Assembly: GCA_032158295.1 (NCBI GenBank) | Contig: CM063256.1 | Span: 11,070,953-11,134,952, forward strand | Direction of reading: 5' to 3' | From: Pycnopodia helianthoides | Taxonomy: Eukaryota; Echinodermata; Asteroidea; Forcipulatida; Asteriidae | DNA length: 64,000 nt | Program-made: the position numbers and the translations under genes | Notes under the pieces: generated by a model | What the model was told of the DNA's origin: nothing | Seen by the model: only the letters and a program-made list of their open reading frames with translations | The model's database searches: none | In this document: positions 1 to 11,460 of the stretch, in pieces | Position numbering within the stretch: the stretch's first letter is position 1 | Layout: every line of letters begins with the position of its first letter

Positions 1-1437
1 TGACCTTATTTCAGATTAAAACATTTCACGTAAAACATTGTTCTAGTATGAACTTTTAGAATTAGTAAGCTTTCAGACTAAAATTGAACAAAATGTTTTT
101 GTTTGTTATCCATGTCAATCTTGTCGAATACCTTTTATCATGATTGTTAAGCCCGCTGTGTCTTCAAAATTAAAATAATAAAAAATTTGAATGACTTTGC
201 TGCCGTCATTCAGCGGCACTGTCCCTCAGAGTCTTCTAAACATGCCCTACTGTGACATCATTTCTGAGCTTATTAAGTTAAATTATGTTGAACATCCACG
301 ATTACCCGGTAAAGAAATGTGTTGATTTTACCACGGCCGGGTACACCGCCTGCTCTGTCGTGCACGTGTTTTTTTTAATCATGTTTTCTATTTAGCACGT
401 ATATAAAGTAATAACACGTAAATGCTATTATAGATTATGAGGGAAACCTACCTCGCGTGTTTGACGACGATTCTGCGGGGGGAGTCCTTACACGCTCCAC
501 TTATGAAATGATTTCCCGTCAGATAAAAATCCCAGGATCTTGGAGAGTGGACAAAAAAATGATAATTCAAATCACTCCGCACGACGTCTTGAATGGAAAT
601 GAGTCTCTCCGAAAATGACGGAAGGGGGGATCACTACGTCACGTTCCCAAGAAGAATCTCCATGTGTATTTTGTTTTTCAGTCACGATCGGTTAAGGAAA
701 TTGGCTTCACTCTCGTGGTACTACGGTGCCTAGCCCCTGCAAGTTTATCCAGATGAATTCATTGCCTAATTGTGGAGCAATGAATCGGCTGACATGGTCC
801 AACAATCCACTGAGGAATTTGCACGGGTGTCGTTTCAGTCACGTTGGTAATTATTCCCGACCAGACGAAATCACTCTCCCGCGCTGTACGATATTGTCAC
901 GGCCGGCTAGTAACGATGATAATATTAAATAGCAGACTAGTAGGCCGACATTATATTACGTGTGTTGTGTGGGCAATCGAGTCCCTGGTTTATCCCATGC
1001 AGTATAACAGTAGAGTCTCGCTGATCCTATACAGCCTCGTGTACACAGCGAGAGACAGATGCTGCTGCTGCTGCATCCGGCTGTTTCGTCTTCTTTGTGG
1101 GGAAGGAGCATTAAGATGAGGAAGACCCCACTGTTCTGCACCCGACCCCAAACAACCCGCGAACTGACTGTCTCTCTATCTCTAACCGTGGGCTGTGTGT
1201 ACTGACTATCGAGTTACCACAAGTATATAGCACGGGCAGCGTTTGTCAAGTCGTACACTACAATGCATGCCTTCATATAAGCCTGGCTGAACTCAAAGCA
1301 CGTTGGTACTCCTTACGCATTATTCAGTCGTCGAAATCTTCTACGAGACTGTGGAAAGAATTGCAACCTACGACCTCTAAGTTCCCTGTGTTGCTGATCT
1401 TTGCTCCTACACAGACATAGCATTGATAAGATCCTGC
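1..1437. other. No gene recognised
   Basis: Open frames here are under 100 codons, overlap on both strands and match no family I know. There is no convincing exon with paired splice sites and no repeat shared with the rest of the window. A CTG run near 1061-1075 is the only short tandem. Confidence 0.6.
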
Positions 1438-1520
1438 TGGTGGGAGGTGGGGTTGAGGGAGGGAGGTGGGGTTGAGGGAGGGAGGTGGGGTTGAGGGTTG
1501 GGAGGGGGGTGGGGGTAAAG
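1438..1520. repeat. G-rich minisatellite, ~20 bp unit
   Basis: About three and a half copies of a 20-bp unit containing GGAGGTGGGGTTGAGGG, decaying into a run of G on the right. Many runs of three or more G make G-quadruplex formation plausible. The proline-rich frames read from the opposite strand are by-products of the repeat. Confidence 0.85.
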
Positions 1521-2720
1521 TTCCACTGGCCAAGTTGATGCGTCATGACACATTACAGCCACTTAAAAACTAAACAACACACCGCTTGAAGATTGACTTT
1601 TCTTAATTTGTTGAAGGGATTTGATTTCAACTGACAAAGGGTACCGTCTTAAACAACGAAGCCAGCATCCACACTGCAAACTGTAGACACTGTGTACTTT
1701 TACATTTGGGCGGGACAATGTCAACAGGGATGTGTAGATTCAACAAACATACGGGATGCATTACTTCTGGAAACCGCTGAACAAACCATATAGAGCAAGG
1801 ACAGAGAACCAAACCCAAGTAACCGGGGAAAATTTACTTCACTGTCACGTTGAAAGGAGCATAGAAATAAAAACAGTTTTTTTTTGTATTATTATGAACG
1901 CATGGCCTAGTTTTGATATCAATTGATATAGACATTTCGACGGTTATTGGTAATGGGGAAAATTCCATTACAAATAGAAAATGCCTTTAGGTTAGAATCA
2001 TTGAACCGGGAAGAAGAATTAATTCGCAAATAAAAATAATATTAAACTGACTTGGTTTTCCCTTTTCAACTTAAGTTTGACGATACTGCGGCTTGCAGGT
2101 AAAACTATTTCAGAATCAATGTTGTAAAGTTAAAGAGTTGACGCGATCCCGAATAAATCAGGTGAGGTCAGAACCTTCCCCGTAAAATAAAAATACAAAA
2201 TTAAGCATTAAATTCGAATTTGAGGTAATTTAAGGAAAATGTTTTTTTTTAAAGGAAACTTTTTAGGAATCACAATTGAAAGAACAGTTGAAAGTTTCAT
2301 AAAATCATAGCGAGGCCAAACACCCTCACATTACCGGGTACGTCATACAACCAGCTTACGATTGTGGGAACAGCAAATACATTACTTCCCCTATAGTTTT
2401 CTACACCATAATGGCGTGTACAACCAGTGGCTCACCCAGATAATGGGTATATCTTAGGATGGGCGGGGAAACAAATTCAGGGGGTGTGGGCGGGGCTTGT
2501 GGAGGGGGGGGGTGTCGATGCCCTAAACGCACCGCTTCCAACTCACCCTGTCCTTAAAAAAAAAAACATCTTCTGTACATCAACGCAGCAATGCCACACA
2601 CACCGTGTACTTTGTATTTAACCCCCTCGTCAGATTGTTTTATAAAAAAGAAATATAGTAAAATTATATGAAGCACTGAAAAGGGCACACCAATCATTGC
2701 GTATTTAAGATATTGTTTAA
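1521..2720. other. No gene recognised; AT-rich with a short G-rich patch
   Basis: No coding signal or recognisable repeat. Positions about 2476-2515 are G-rich (GGGGGTGTGGGCGGGG), followed by an A tract near 2557-2566. Confidence 0.6.
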
Positions 2721-3100
2721 TTAAGGGCAGTGGATACTTTTGGTAATTACTCAAGAAATACATTACCATAAAAGCTTACTTGGTAAGGAGCACCTGAGAG
2801 CTACTGATATAGTATAAAACATTGTGCGCAACGACTCCCTCTGAAGTAATGTAGTTTTGGAGAAAGAGGTTATTGCTCACTAAAATATTTGGATCTGAGA
2901 AAGGCTCCAGTTTCTCAGGGACATAAAAACACACAATTCTATGCGACAAGGGTGTTTTTTTTTCTTTCGTTGTTTTCTTGCAACTTCGATGACCAACTGA
3001 GCCCTATCTTTCACATTAGTTTGTTATTTTATGCATATATTGGGATACACCAAGAGAGGATACTAGTCTTTGACAAGTACCAAAAGTGTTTCCTGCCTTT
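2721..3100 (-). mobile_element. MITE family B, reverse-oriented copy
   Basis: Starts TTAAGGGCAGTGGATAC and ends CAAAAGTGTTTCCTGCCTTT. Its interior (CCCTCTGAAGTAATGTAG, then GTTATTTTATGCATATATTG) is the complement order of the better copies at 28888-29278 and 47384-47770. About 380 bp and non-coding. The terminal inverted repeats and lack of a transposase frame fit a non-autonomous DNA element. This copy is diverged. Confidence 0.75.
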
Positions 3101-3589
3101 CAGAAAAATGCGACGCTAACTATAGTTATAATCGGCCAGAAGTGCCCCCTAGAAAAAAAATGCACCCTAGTCACGTGCTCCCTTAAATTGTACCTGATTA
3201 TATGTAGTTTATAATCAGTGGTGCGCTCTCAGTTGATTACGATTCTTGCAAATTTTGTCTTCAAACCAACCGTGGACGAGATGATGAATGTGGAAAGCCG
3301 TCCCATGCAATCGCACTATTAGGCAATTAGTCTAAGCTGCTGAAGCAGATGTAAGAGTCACAAGTCCGTGACGTTGACGGCAACGTATCACATTCACACA
3401 TATAGCGTGGAAGGCCGGACAACCATGCTTATGTGTCTTCGGTACAGATGTATCCTGCTGATATAGTGTTACGAAACATGAACACAATGTGTGAAGATGA
3501 TCTTGGGTATGTGGCGATTTGGTTACAATAGAGGCAGGGCACATCATTGGTTTTTGGAAGAGTACATTCACATTGCTCATTAATATATA
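3101..3589. other. No gene recognised
   Basis: Frames on the minus strand reach about 98 codons but show no family signature and overlap the C/A tract to the right. No repeat match elsewhere in the window was seen. Confidence 0.55.
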
Positions 3590-3772
3590 CTCCATGCCCG
3601 CTATGTGGCAGAGGGTGTCCCCCCCCAAAAAAAAAAAAGAAAAAAAAAAATGTTCCCATACTTGAACACACGCTTTGCCTCTTGTACAGAAGTACTCCCC
3701 CCCCCACTAAAATCCTCTAAAGAATTCATGAGATTCCAAGCACACAGTGAAGACACAAGGGGGGGGGGGGGG
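3590..3772 (-). repeat. Dispersed repeat J, copy 1
   Basis: The complement of this segment matches 9400-9551. Both carry GAATTCTTTAGAGGATTTTA, a G run, a GTATGGGAACAT segment and then a G run followed by ACACCCTCTGCCACGTA or ACACCCTCTGCCACATA. The copy includes a C8A12 junction (3619-3638) and a 15-base G run near 3760. Class unknown. Confidence 0.7.
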
Positions 3773-5459
3773 GTTACACCATCGAGCATATCGAGCACCA
3801 TGTGCACAGTAAACACCCTTTCAATCAACCTGGTGACATTGGTGAAAACCAACCTGGTAAACAAGAGAGATCAAATTAGGTGAACACGTTTTCAATAGAC
3901 TGTGCAAGTCTCGCAGATATCGAAAACGAGAAAAACGACCTGAACGAAGACTACTTTTTTCCCTATGAAATTTAATCTTCTTTGTAAGTTCTTTTTGTCA
4001 AAACTTGTTGGAAGTATAAAATACACACGTCGGATTTTTGTTATAAAAACAAATATAATAGAAAATATAAAACACATAATTTGTTCAACGTAACATTGAA
4101 CAAAGTTAAAGCTTGGGACAAGGTTGTAAAAAAGAAAGAAAGAACATTTGCCAATCACGCCCCAATTTGTACAACCATTATAACTTAGGTTTAATGATAA
4201 CATGAACGCCAGTTTGGGCACAATTCTGAACTGTTTACAACTAGCAGGAAACAGAGTCTTATTCTTAGGTTTACCTTTGTTGATTTTTAAAATTCACTTT
4301 ACTCTCATATATTTCTTGGCAAAAATGTACTTTCCCGACATTATGATATACTTTTTACAGCCACAAACTATACGTTCAACTAACGTATTTAAAGAAACAG
4401 AATCGCGCACGCGTAAAACTCAACAAAACAATGGTTTGGACCAGCTTGGCTCCGGAAGTTCAAATAGTTTGTCTGTAACAAAAACGGTTCTTGCTATTGG
4501 TTTTAACCTTCATTCTTGGATTAGTTTAACATATAAGTATAAACTGGTGCCGTGTTCAGGGGTTGCCCTAACATCATATTAGCTAAACGGTAGAGGGTGT
4601 CACGTAGTTACATTTTAATGCAAATTTCCTCTCTTTTTTGGGGTTGTCAGTATTTAAAGGTTGAGCAGTGAGTACTACATTTTAAGACTCCACACCAAAA
4701 CTTAAAAACAACATTTTGTACGACATGTCCACGATACACAGAATTAATTTCCAATAATTAATACTTATATATTTTGTATGACCTGTCCACACTGCATCCC
4801 CTCCCCGCAACACACCACAAAAAGAAACGGGGGAAAAGGGGAAATAACGCAAAAGTCAACCAAAACTATTTCCCTTAATTTAATTTCCTCTCAACTTTCG
4901 TTTTCATTATCGATTTCGCTGAGGAAAATAATCATCCTCATTCATAACACCGCATAGTCTGCGTGACCTCTGACTACGAACCTTAAAATTCTACTCGGGA
5001 ACTTAGAAGAAGTGTGAACATTTCTGCCTCTCGTGAGTCCCCTGTTTCAAAAGCGGACGGCGATTATTTAGTCCGGCTCTGTTGTCCTTCCACAGGAGGT
5101 GAGTATTGGTTTACAATGTCCGACCCTAGTTCCGTTCTCGAGAGTGCCGACGCGTGGGCTTCCTGGGTATTTAGAAAGGTCAACTTTTCACATTGACGAA
5201 ACAGTATCCGGCTGCATTATATATCCCCACTGTGCCCAGCGCTCACGGGTATCTTAAGAGGGTGATATTACCAGAGGGCTATAGTCTCATCCTCAAGTCG
5301 CTAATCCATCGGGCATTCATACTGGATAACGATGACCGTGGAAATATTAGATTTTGTTTTTTTTTTGTTTGGCCGGAGATGCTGATGGAAATAGAGATGA
5401 ATGTCAAAAACTTCTGTCTGTTTTTGGAAATGAAGAAAAAGTATAAAGTTAGTTAGTAT
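3773..5459. other. No gene recognised; one long AT-rich chance frame
   Basis: An ATG-initiated frame of 126 codons lies at 4202-4582 (+), opposed by a 109-codon frame at 3892-4221 (-). Neither has a signature I recognise. In DNA of this base composition about one frame of that length is expected per 64 kb, so I do not call it a gene. A GTGAGTAT donor-like site lies near 5098 but has no supported exon. Confidence 0.5.
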
Positions 5460-6250
5460 AAAGGATAGTTAAATAGTTATTGTCTAATTTGGAAACAAAG
5501 ATCGCGGTATAGATGACAAGTAACAGGTGAATAATTGTTGTCCATTGGGCATGATAGATGTGAACTATAGATGGATATTGATGGAAACATACATGACTAA
5601 TAAATTGTCTATTTTGGAAACAAAGATAAAACAAGAAAGAGCAGATCACAATAGAAACTATTCAACATTATTTATTGTCTAATTTGGAAACAAAGATCGC
5701 GATATAGATGACAAGTAACAGATAAATAATTGTTGTCCATTGAGCATGATAGATGTTAACTATAGATGGATATTGATGGAAACATACATGACTAATAAAT
5801 TGTCTATTTTGGAAACAAAGATCGCGATATAGATGACAAGTAACAGATAAATAATTGTTGTCCATTGAGCATGATAGATGTTAACTATAGATGGATATTG
5901 ATGGAAACATACATGACTAATAAATTTTGGAAACAAAGATAAAACAAGAAAGAGCAGACAATAATAGAAACTATACATATGACATTAGTTATTGTAAGTT
6001 TGGGAAATAAAGAATGTGATATAGATGACAAATAAGGCCGTGTACGAATCGGCGGCTACGGCTGCAGCTACGGCTAGATCGTGCGTTGAAGTATAGGACG
6101 TCCTTAGCAACAACCTTGGGAACAGTCGTAAGCCGTAGCCACTCGACGCCAGTTCGGATACTGCTTAACATAAAAACTATTGAAAAATGATATTTGTATA
6201 TTAATTAATGGAAACAAAGATTGCGATATAGATGACTAGTAACGTACACC
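5460..6250. repeat. Tandem array, ~130-190 bp units
   Basis: Successive copies share TTGGAAACAAAGATCGCGAT, ACAAGTAACAG, CATGATAGATGTTAACTATA and ACATACATGACTAATAAATT. The GGAAACAAAGAT motif recurs near 5490, 5615, 5683, 5811, 5928 and 6211. Some units carry an extra AAAACAAGAAAGAGCAG block. The last part is interrupted by element H at 6033-6176. Confidence 0.9.
6033..6176. mobile_element. Small foldback element H, copy 1
   Basis: The GC-rich block has inverted ends, GTACGAATCGGCGGCTACGG on the left and AGCCGTAGCCACTCGACGCC on the right. It matches the better copy at 48172-48303. About 144 bp and non-coding, it sits inside the AT-rich tandem array. A small MITE is the simplest reading. Confidence 0.65.
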
Positions 6251-6679
6251 TAAATTGTTAATTGTCTTGGGTATAACATATAGAAATCTAATATAATATA
6301 AACAATAGATAGTTCCCAGTAGACGCCATCTTTACGTGCAAATTGCATTTTGGCTTGCAGGTGCGTCAAACGCTCAACTTATTAACGCAGCCGCGTTGTT
6401 CACTAACCAATCCCGCAATATTAGTTTCGTGAAATGCGCGCGTGTTGCACGCCGTTCTCACACGAAACGCACGACTGTTTGTTCCAAACTGCCCGTAAAG
6501 ATGGCCGATTTACGTCATACTGCAACCTATCTATAGATAATTGTTAAAACAAAATAGATGTCCGGTGACAGTCTATTTGTCTAATGATGTAAACAGGCGG
6601 ATATTCAGATTACACACGAGTAAGTATTTTCTATTTTTGAAATAAAAAATAGAAATAGAAATAGAACATTATAGAAACT

Positions 6680-6810
6680 TTAATGGGCAAGTAGTAATTG
6701 AATGCATAATGACTAAATGTCTGTTTGGCAATGTATAAAGGTAAACACATGGATATTCAGAAAACATAGACGATTTGCCTATAAAATAAATACTGCAGCA
6801 CAGATGAATA
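6680..6810 (+). repeat. Left direct repeat flanking a family A MITE
   Basis: About 130 bp that recurs, lightly diverged, at 7193-7323 immediately after the MITE. Shared landmarks are ATGACTAAATGTCTGTTTGG, AATGTATAAAGGTAAA, CATAGACGATTTGCC and ACAGATGAATATT. Far longer than a normal target-site duplication. Confidence 0.85.
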
Positions 6811-7192
6811 TTAAAGGAACATTACAGAATTGGTAATTGTAAAATATACTTTTGATCACAGATTTACATAAAACTTACACGGTCTAATGAGGATGATAGT
6901 AGAAAACATCCCTTGAAATATTTCTGTCTGAAATGCCATATTTGATGAGAAATGAATAAACTAATTTTCCGATTGAAGTTTATCGCTCAGTGAACGTTTT
7001 ATTCATTTGTTGAATCTATATGATTTCATGCTAATGTGTAAACGGGTTTTCACTATTTTCTTGTGACCCAGATGGCCAATCGATCTCAAACTTCTACAGG
7101 TTTGTCAGTTTATGTATATGGTGGATTACATAAAGTGCTTAAACTGCCAGCAACTGTTTTGTTAGCAAAAACCAATTCTGTAATGTTCCTTT
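6811..7192 (+). mobile_element. MITE family A, copy 1
   Basis: Begins TTAAAGGAACATTACAGAAT and ends with its complement, ACCAATTCTGTAATGTTCCT. 382 bp, no coding frame. Interior landmarks (ATTTCTGTCTGAAATGCCAT, GCTCAGTGAACG, CCAGATGGCC) are shared with the copies at 16342, 25547, 28030 and 45190. Inverted ends plus a TTAA border suggest a DNA transposon derivative using TTAA targets. Confidence 0.9.
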
Positions 7193-7323
7193 ACAGGACG
7201 AGTAGTTATTGAATGAATGATGACTAAATGTCTGTTTGGCAATGTATAAAGGTAAATACATGGACATTCAGAAAACATAGACGATTTGCCTATAAAATAA
7301 ATACTGCAACACAGATGAATATT
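7193..7323 (+). repeat. Right direct repeat flanking the family A MITE
   Basis: The partner of 6680-6810. It starts immediately after the MITE end and finishes with ACAGATGAATATTAAG, where the left copy runs into the MITE. Confidence 0.85.
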
Positions 7324-8747
7324 AAGAGAGTATAGTTGGAAATATCTATAAATATAACACAAACAACTTTTTTGAACATTTTGATAAGCATCATGCTTGG
7401 CATTTCCCCACTCAACTCACAGTTTTTAGTGAAGAAGAAATGTGTTAGTCAATGATACATAAAAACACTAAAATATTGGTGCAACATAATTATGAAAACG
7501 ATCAAAATATAATTATGAACGATGTTTAATTTAACACCACAATTTTGTAATGCAAGTAATACCAATAGGCCTACCAATTGTACTGAGAAATTATTATAGT
7601 AATCTGAAATACCGTCACGGTCTTATTGGCATTCATTCTCGTTTCGATTAGTTTTTTCAGAAGTTTTTCTCAAAAGTGTGCCTACCCTTTGTGGTGATAT
7701 TTTCAGAGCGTGGTCGTATGGTGTGTTGATTGAAAACCAGAAACCTTAAATGAAATTACTTCTTTATTTATTCATACGTTGAATCGCACCTTTAACACTC
7801 GCATCACCGGCGATGAAAAAATCCCGAGTCGCTGTGTTTATTGACAAAGAATTATAACGGCGTCTACCTTTTTATTAACGTTTATCAAAAATTAATTTCT
7901 ATTATCGTTGACCACCAGAATATCATCCCCTCAAAGCTTTCGTTCTCGCCAGCGGGTAACCTGACATTTGATTTAATTACCAGAGACGCCTACAGCGTCT
8001 ACAGCGTCACTTCGGGTTATAGGTATTAAAGACTGGAATAACTAAAGACAATTGTTTTCACTTAATTACCATGGTCGTTGTGATTAATTGCGCATGACTG
8101 AGCGGCAGTCATTAAGCCAATATTGTTCCTGCTGGAAGCCCGCGCGCGGGAAAAACACCGTCCTACAAAATGACTTCACGCCCTGCATGCTGCGAGCGTC
8201 CTACGTGTACAGAAAACCCTCCACGCGGTGCACTAACTACAAGTAGGCGTACGACTCAACGCTGAACACTCTCTCGTCCGGTCATGCAAAATGACAACAC
8301 TGCCACTCCTCATGGCAACAGTAGTTAAACTGTAAAACAAATAGTTGATGTCAACACGTTGACTGACTTGCCTTGTACCATGCTTGTACTTATTCCTTAA
8401 TCCGTATCCTCGACATGCTTGACATAAGGTCTTGGTGAAAAAATAGCTTGAAGAGATATCGCTGAGAACACGCTTCCATGAGTCATCGAACAAAATACCT
8501 TAACAGCTGTGTGCTTAGCCGTTCATCTGCAGGGAAACTAAACACAGTTTTCAATCCAGTGAAGTCAAGTTATTTATTTAATGGGCTCATGTTAACGACG
8601 ACAGGCGAAGTTAATTTCGCTGAATCACTTTCACCGACCTAGGGGGGAGGGGGGACACACACAAATAATGTTTTTGTTTACATCTAAAAAATATTTAACA
8701 ATTTCTGGGGTTACCAAACATGGCATGAGAGAAAAATAAAATGGTCC
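7324..8747. other. No gene recognised
   Basis: AT-rich to about 8080, then slightly CpG-richer (GCCCGCGCGCGGG near 8140). A minus-strand ATG frame of 86 codons at 8233-8493 matches no family. No repeat shared with the rest of the window was seen. Confidence 0.55.
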
Positions 8748-8800
8748 TCATTGGGATTTGAACCCAAGACCCCTGACACTCCGGGTTACCAGAGCATAGA
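8748..8800 (-). repeat. tRNA-like fragment, probably SINE-derived
   Basis: On the minus strand the segment contains TTGGGTTCAAATCCCAA, a perfect 5-bp T-arm stem with a B-box-like loop. It is followed by TGAGGACCA, which resembles an acceptor end. No matching 5' acceptor strand or anticodon arm lies at the right distance, so it is not an intact tRNA. It could be a tRNA pseudogene or a SINE head. Confidence 0.45.
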
Positions 8801-8818
8801 ACAAAGAAGAGTACTTAC

Positions 8819-8947
8819 TCCGATCAGTGTGGAAGGATACTTCTACTATTTTAGTTGCCTTCTTCCATGGTTTGAATTTTACTCGATGTACATCAGGCAA
8901 GTGATTTCTCGGGATTTTCTCAAAACCTCCTTGAGCCCTCGAATCTT
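8819..8947 (-). CDS. Candidate orphan internal exon
   Basis: On the minus strand a pyrimidine-rich tract ends in TTCTGTTCAG at 8948. 129 nt follow, and the segment ends in a strong GTAAGTAC donor (8811-8818). Only one frame is open across it. It enters with 2 nt and leaves with 1 nt, so it is a symmetric phase 1-1 exon, and the product begins DSRAQGGFEK. I do not recognise the domain. Alternatively, an upstream ATG at 9011 or 8996 reads straight in and would give a signal-peptide-like start (MWTIYFSLWWLLYF), making this a first exon. No partner exon was found. Confidence 0.33.
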
Positions 8948-9399
8948 CTGAACAGAAGTAAAGCAGCCACCAGAGGGAGAAATAAATAGTCCACATTTTG
9001 TGTCCAAACATGTCGTCTTGTAATGCACAGAGACTGTTAACCTCCTGAATTGTAACATCTAGAAGGTTCTACTAGGCCTAGATTAAAGCGGAACCAAGAC
9101 TCGCAAGCCATTTATCAGGAAGTTTCACATTCGTCCAATATCCCCCCGGGGTACAGGGACTATGCCCAAACGGACAACTCGTCCTCAACGTACCCACTGT
9201 ATTGGTTTGGTGGTCTCCTGTCACCCCCTAAGTGTTGAGGGTGCTATACGGAACGTACCATGCATATGAATGGACATCAAACGTTATTCATAACAGAAGG
9301 CAGAAAGAACAATCAAGGAATGCACAAACAATTGAAATGTTTTTGATAGTGCTGCAATGAGTAGCATTTTTGTTACCCAGTAGCAAATCCCCACCTTCC

Positions 9400-9551
9400 T
9401 CCCACCCTTATAGTGTCTTCATTGTGTTCTGGGAACCTCAGGAATTCTTTAGAGGATTTTAGGGGGGGGGGGGTAATGTACGTATGTACAATAAGAGTAA
9501 GAGTATGGGAACATCGGGGGGGGGGGGGGACACCCTCTGCCACGTATTGGC
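9400..9551 (+). repeat. Dispersed repeat J, copy 2
   Basis: Matches the complement of 3590-3772 across GAATTCTTTAGAGGATTTTA, two long G runs (about 9462-9474 and 9517-9529) and ACACCCTCTGCCACGTA. Both copies keep G runs at the same two places, so the runs are part of the element and not independent events. Confidence 0.75.
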
Positions 9552-10523
9552 CACGGTATATAACCCAGTGAAGTTAACCAAATCGACCAAGCGAAGCACT
9601 TCAAACATCCACCACTTTGCGGTGTCTGTAAAACGGCAACAGCGCCATCTGTCGTTTGAGCGCAACAGTCAGGCGTCTGCTTTTAATGGCGGCGATGTCG
9701 TCAATAAGACCAGCAGAACATCTCATGGCGTGAACACAAGATCAAAGAACAGATTTAAGGAGACATTCCACCAATCGCTGCTACTGTTGCTCAAAGCAGA
9801 GTCCACTTTGCTGGTCACTGCTATCGGGCTGAAGACCAGGTCATATCATGTGTATTATGTTGGAGACCACCGTGCCCTAATTAATAGAGGACGCTCAACT
9901 ACATTGACATGATTGACAGAGACATGTAATCTGAAATTGAGGACCTTCCAAACATTTTGCCATACAATGCCAATACTGCAACAACTTCGGCAAACTGGCG
10001 CATAACAGTTTTTCCAGCCTACTTGAAACAATTCGTGACGTAGGAACTCGTGAAACTTTGTCGGGAAGGTCATCTAAATAAAACAAACATACGGCGACTT
10101 GCGTAGACATTTCGTCTGATAGCGCCCTCTTTTGAAAAAACTTCCTCCAGCCCATGTTATTATTACCGTGTGGGGGGGGGGGGCACACACACCCACCGGG
10201 GGACAAAATCACCCACCCAAGACCCCAGAAAAGTAGTCGATGACCGTATAGTCCGTCATTCAAAAACTGGTCATGTTGGGATCACCCAAAATGCACACAT
10301 TCCCAATACAAAAACAATCATTGCAACGCTGACAGACCAAAGTACCCAGCTTCAATGTAAGGTCTTACTCACTACGTTGTGAGAGCGGTTCGTGAATGAT
10401 AGCGCCCTCTCGTGTCAAATAGCAAGCAATAAATAAAACCAAAACAAGCAGTATAAAAACAAAGTCTTTCCGATTACTATTGTAATCAATTTAACCTACA
10501 CAACAACTTCTTGGCTAGTCTCC
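9552..10523. other. No gene recognised; two AGCGCCCTCT motifs
   Basis: Opposing frames of 142 (+, 9484-9912) and 122 (-, 9895-10263) codons overlap poly-G tracts and show no family signature. AGCGCCCTCT occurs at 10121 and 10401, part of a window-wide recurrence. A G run at 10171-10182 is followed by CACACACACCC. Confidence 0.5.
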
Positions 10524-10714
10524 AGGGCCCAATTTTATGGAGCTGCTAAGCACAACACGTAGCCTTAGGCACAATAAAAATATGCTTACCAAAATAATGC
10601 TACCAGCTAGAATAGCAAACCACATTATATACTATTTGTGACTGGTATCCTGCTTATTTTTGCCTATCAGAATATTTGTTAGCAATATTTGCCGCTCTAT
10701 GAAATTGGGCCTTG
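10524..10714. mobile_element. Foldback element family E, copy 1
   Basis: Left end AGGGCCCAATTTTATGGAGC and right end CTCTATGAAATTGGGCC are inverted. About 190 bp. The interior has TGCTTACCAAAATAATG and TGACTGGTATCCTGCTTAT, which recur in all E copies. Non-coding MITE-like element. Confidence 0.88.
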
Positions 10715-10943
10715 TACACGGCTTGTGACCGCAGACATTATAATCTTTTCACTGACTGCAACAGATCAGATCACATGAAGAGCGCCCTCATTCTTCTGAA
10801 TTTGATATTAAGGAGCTACTGGTGATTGTGGTGAGACTGGCTAGTGTCGGTCCACTTCTTTCTTCAGACGGACACCGGGACGGATGTAATGATTGAGTGT
10901 CGCAGTTTAGCACTCGATAACAGTAACAACCGCCATTCACAAA

Positions 10944-11039
10944 ATGTTGACGCACTTTCGTAATCTCCTGGACATGCCTGTGCTTCTTTGCTTACTGATT
11001 GCATCAGCTAACACAACAGGGCCCGTTTTCAAAAAGTAG
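10944..11039 (+). CDS. Short ORF with signal-peptide-like start, possibly a truncated exon
   Basis: ATG in a fair context (CACAAAATG) opens 31 codons. The start MLTHFRNLLDMPVLLCLLIA is a short polar head, a hydrophobic core and a small-residue A-S-A site, as in a secretory signal. The frame then runs into an E element at 11019 and stops at once. No splice donor lies between, so this may be a first exon broken by the insertion, or chance. Confidence 0.2.
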   Translation: MLTHFRNLLDMPVLLCLLIASANTTGPVFKK

Positions 11040-11182
11040 CTAAGCACAACAACATTTCGCTTACCAGAATGAGGTTACCAGCCAAACTACCGTGTCACAT
11101 GTACAATTTGTGGCTGGCATCCTGCTCATTTCTGATTAGCAGACAAATACTTCCTGCTTAAAGCAGCTCTCTGAAATTGGAC
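11019..11182. mobile_element. Foldback element family E, copy 2
   Basis: Left end GGGCCCGTTTTCAAAAAG is diverged and right end AGCTCTCTGAAATTGG is closer to consensus. The interior CTTACCAGAATGAGGTTACC and TGTGGCTGGCATCCTGCTCA match the other E copies. Confidence 0.82.
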
Positions 11183-11276
11183 GTAGAGCTAAACCAATTG
11201 AGACCAAATCAAATCATTTAACATACACGAACGTTGTTTATTTTGTTTTGAAAAAGAGGAAAGCAAGTCGGTTTTT

Positions 11277-11312
11277 ATTATAATAATAATTATTATTATT
11301 ATTAATATCATT
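11277..11312. repeat. (TAA)n microsatellite
   Basis: About 12 imperfect TAA/TTA units followed by TATCATTATCAT. Confidence 0.9.
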
Positions 11313-11460
11313 ATCATACATTTCTGGTAATGAAACCATGGATGCCTCATAAGTGAACTTAATCAATGTAGCTCGCAAGCTTGAGGGAAAGCTGTAAACA
11401 AGGGTGTTTGCTATGCGAACCAGAAACAAAGTTCTAAGTATAACCCCTACGCTTCCACGA

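Noticed and set aside
4202..4582. 126-codon plus-strand ORF
   Set aside because: No family signature, AT-rich, and of a length expected about once by chance in this window.
5014..5196. Possible exon ending in GTGAGTAT
   Set aside because: A good donor-like site but no ATG, no convincing acceptor and no recognised domain.
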